64,000 nucleotides of DNA from Streptomyces sp. NBC_00775 (GTDB lineage Bacteria; Actinomycetota; Actinomycetes; Streptomycetales; Streptomycetaceae): contig NZ_CP108938.1 of the NCBI RefSeq assembly GCF_036347135.1, positions 2,046,001 to 2,110,000 on the forward strand, read 5' to 3'. The notes below the pieces were generated by a model. The model saw nothing but the letters and a program-made list of their open reading frames with translations, was not told the DNA's origin and did not search any database. The position numbers were made by a program, and so were the translations under genes. Of this stretch, positions 62,585 through 64,000 are shown piece after piece. Every line of letters begins with the position of its first letter. Positions within the stretch are counted from its first letter, which is position 1.

Positions 62585-63247
62585 ATGGGTGATCTTCTTC
62601 TCGTACGGCACGGTGAGACCGAGTGGTCGATGTCCGGACGGCATACGGGGTCGACCGACGTCCCGCTGACCGAGAACGGCCGGGAACAGGCGCGCAGGCT
62701 GGCTCCGCTGATCGCCCGGCACCACATCGCGGCGGCGTTCGTCAGCCCGATGCAGCGGGCCCAGGAGACGGCACGGCTGGCCGGGGTCGCCGGGGCGCGC
62801 GTGGACGCGGACCTGTCCGAGTGGGACTACGGCGGGTACGAGGGGATCACGACCCTCGAGATCCACCGGAGCAGGCCCGACTGGTTCCTGTTCACGGACG
62901 GCGTCGCGGCAGGCCCGCCCGAGCATCCCGGGGAGAGCCCGGACGAGGTCGGGGCGCGCGCGGAGCGGATGCTGGCCAGGATCGACGCGGCGCTCGCGGA
63001 GGCGGAGGGCAGTGTGGTGGTCGTGTCGCACGGGCACTTCCTGCGGGTGCTGACCGCGCGGCGGCTGGGGCTGCCCGCCGGGGCCGGCGCCCTTTTCCAG
63101 CTGGGCACCGGGACGATGAGCCGGCTGAGCACGGAGCACCGGCGGCATGTGGTGGCCGGCTGGAATGTCAGACCCGACACGTACTGTTCCCATGAGCCGC
63201 TCCCCTCGGCAGGACAGACTCCCGGGGAGCAACTGACGGGCGGCTGA
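62585..63247 (+). CDS. Histidine phosphatase-family protein
   Basis: A 220-residue phosphoglycerate-mutase-like phosphatase: LLLVRHGETEWSMSGRHTG (RHG with catalytic His), AAFVSPMQRAQETARLAG, DLSEWDYGGYEGITTLEI and VVVVSHGHFLRVLTARRLG (second His). Substrate unknown; probably a sugar phosphate or nucleotide phosphatase. Confidence 0.92.
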   Translation: MGDLLLVRHGETEWSMSGRHTGSTDVPLTENGREQARRLAPLIARHHIAAAFVSPMQRAQETARLAGVAGARVDADLSEWDYGGYEGITTLEIHRSRPDWFLFTDGVAAGPPEHPGESPDEVGARAERMLARIDAALAEAEGSVVVVSHGHFLRVLTARRLGLPAGAGALFQLGTGTMSRLSTEHRRHVVAGWNVRPDTYCSHEPLPSAGQTPGEQLTGG

Positions 63248-63289
63248 GGGAGCCGCCGGGACCCGACCGGCGGCGGGAGGGAGCGCGCC

Positions 63290-63919
63290 GTGACACGACC
63301 GCCGACCGCGGCACAGCGGCGCGTCATCGAGGCCGCCGATCCCGTCACCGGGCGGCTGAAGGGCACGGAGGCCCAGCTCGCCGCGCTGGTGAGGCGCGGA
63401 CTCGCCTTCCGGCACCCCCGGCCGCCGCACGACCACTTCCTGACGCCCGCCGGACATCGCATACGGGAGACGCCGGAGCCGGTCGCCGCCGTGGAGGCCG
63501 CCCCCGTCGTGGCCGAGGCCGGTGTGTTCGCCGCACGGATCGGCGGCGAGGAGACGGCCGACCCCGGCCCGGCGCGCATACGTGAGGTGCGCGGCGCCTG
63601 GCAGGGGCTCCTGGAGCTGCGCCGGATGACCAACCCGGACGGTGCCGTCGACCGTCCGTGCGGATGGGAGCGTACGCATCTGGTGCGGGCCGCCGCGCTC
63701 GCGCTGGAGGCCGCGGGGCACCGGCCCGCGGGGGCGGAGGGCGGCGGCTACCGGGTGCGGGCCACGCCGCAGCCGGAGGCCGTCGCCGTGCGCGAGCCGG
63801 ACCCCGGGGCGCTGCGCGCCTGCGCGGCCACGCTGGAGAAGGCGGGCTGGCAGGTCGGCGAGCACACCGAGCCGCGCACGGGGGCGCGGTATGTGCTGGC
63901 TTCGCCGCGGCGGGTGTGA
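63290..63919 (+). CDS. Conserved hypothetical protein
   Basis: A 209-residue protein that I do not recognise. The N-terminal part (GTEAQLAALVRRGLAFRHPR then HDHFLTPAGHRIRE) looks like a degenerate winged-helix-like segment. The C-terminal part repeats Ala-rich helices (EPDPGALRACAATLEKAGWQ, GARYVLASPRR). The GTG start follows GGGAGGGAG. It is a plus-strand gene after the phosphatase pair. Confidence 0.6.
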   Translation: MTRPPTAAQRRVIEAADPVTGRLKGTEAQLAALVRRGLAFRHPRPPHDHFLTPAGHRIRETPEPVAAVEAAPVVAEAGVFAARIGGEETADPGPARIREVRGAWQGLLELRRMTNPDGAVDRPCGWERTHLVRAAALALEAAGHRPAGAEGGGYRVRATPQPEAVAVREPDPGALRACAATLEKAGWQVGEHTEPRTGARYVLASPRRV

Positions 63920-63975
63920 AGTCTCCCTCCAGCGCGCTGCGGACGTTCTGAAATGCCCTACAGGGCACGGGAGTT

Positions 63976-63998
63976 GAACACCGCCCGCACAGGTGTTC
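63976..63998 (+). terminator. Short hairpin at window end
   Basis: GAACACC/GGTGTTC form a 7-bp stem with a 9-base loop, 57 bases beyond the last stop. Weak as a terminator. Confidence 0.3.
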
Positions 63999-64000
63999 CC

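Overview
The sequence is high-GC actinobacterial DNA and almost certainly Streptomyces. Coding regions are dense, with strong third-position GC, many GTG starts and many 4-base ATGA/GTGA stop-start overlaps. Typical Streptomyces families are present: PucR/GAF, IclR, HxlR, DUF5955, an RNase Sa-type secreted ribonuclease and two IucA/IucC synthetases. No rRNA, tRNA, CRISPR array, prophage or intact insertion sequence was found.

The left 36 kb looks like one biosynthetic gene cluster without polyketide synthase or NRPS genes. Three modules carry the chemical logic. (1) Plus-strand genes at 23378-27933 encode a type II DAHP synthase, an EntA/DhbA-like dehydrogenase, a PhzD-like isochorismatase and PhzE. 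They should make 3-hydroxyanthranilate from chorismate through ADIC and DHHA. The later phenazine genes (phzF, phzA/B, phzG) are absent. A divergent transaldolase (22028-23137) may supply erythrose-4-phosphate. (2) A tightly coupled minus-strand operon at 28360-35253 encodes a SRPBCC protein, an ANL ligase, a flavin monooxygenase, a CreE-like aspartate N-oxygenase and a CreD-like nitrosuccinate lyase. The CreE/CreD pair makes nitrous acid, and the ANL enzyme is a candidate ATP-dependent diazotase. (3) A minus-strand tailoring operon at 2373-5703 encodes three SnoaL-like proteins, a GMC oxidoreductase and a VOC protein. Together these suggest a diazo compound, possibly an ortho-quinone diazide related to cremeomycin, or a product in which the diazo group is later lost or captured.

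Other genes in the cluster are unusual. There is an MFS exporter with a TetR-type ligand-binding domain fused at its C-terminus, a half-length ANL protein with a ruined ATP loop, and two IS701-like proteins that seem to have lost catalytic residues. There is also an AGE epimerase with a STAS-like tail beside an NDP-sugar pyrophosphorylase, a thioredoxin-reductase-like flavoprotein, a LtrA/antiporter pair, a PucR/GAF regulator and a quinone oxidoreductase (35451-36422).

From 36.7 kb on, the content looks like ordinary chromosome. It holds an orphan histidine kinase, a frameshifted small membrane gene, a secreted guanyl-specific RNase, an EamA transporter, a RibD/DHFR-like protein and an SDR. 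The allantoin genes (allantoicase, allantoinase, IclR regulator) and malate synthase follow and share a candidate operator. After these come an ABC exporter divergent from a two-component system, a SelW-like/HipA-like gene pair, two divergent siderophore synthetases, a VWA membrane pair, an HxlR/aminotransferase divergent pair, and HAD and histidine phosphatases.

Four convergent gene junctions (about 27.99-28.30, 36.44-36.69, 41.54-41.68 and 58.95-59.10 kb) carry copies of one repeat family rich in strong hairpins.
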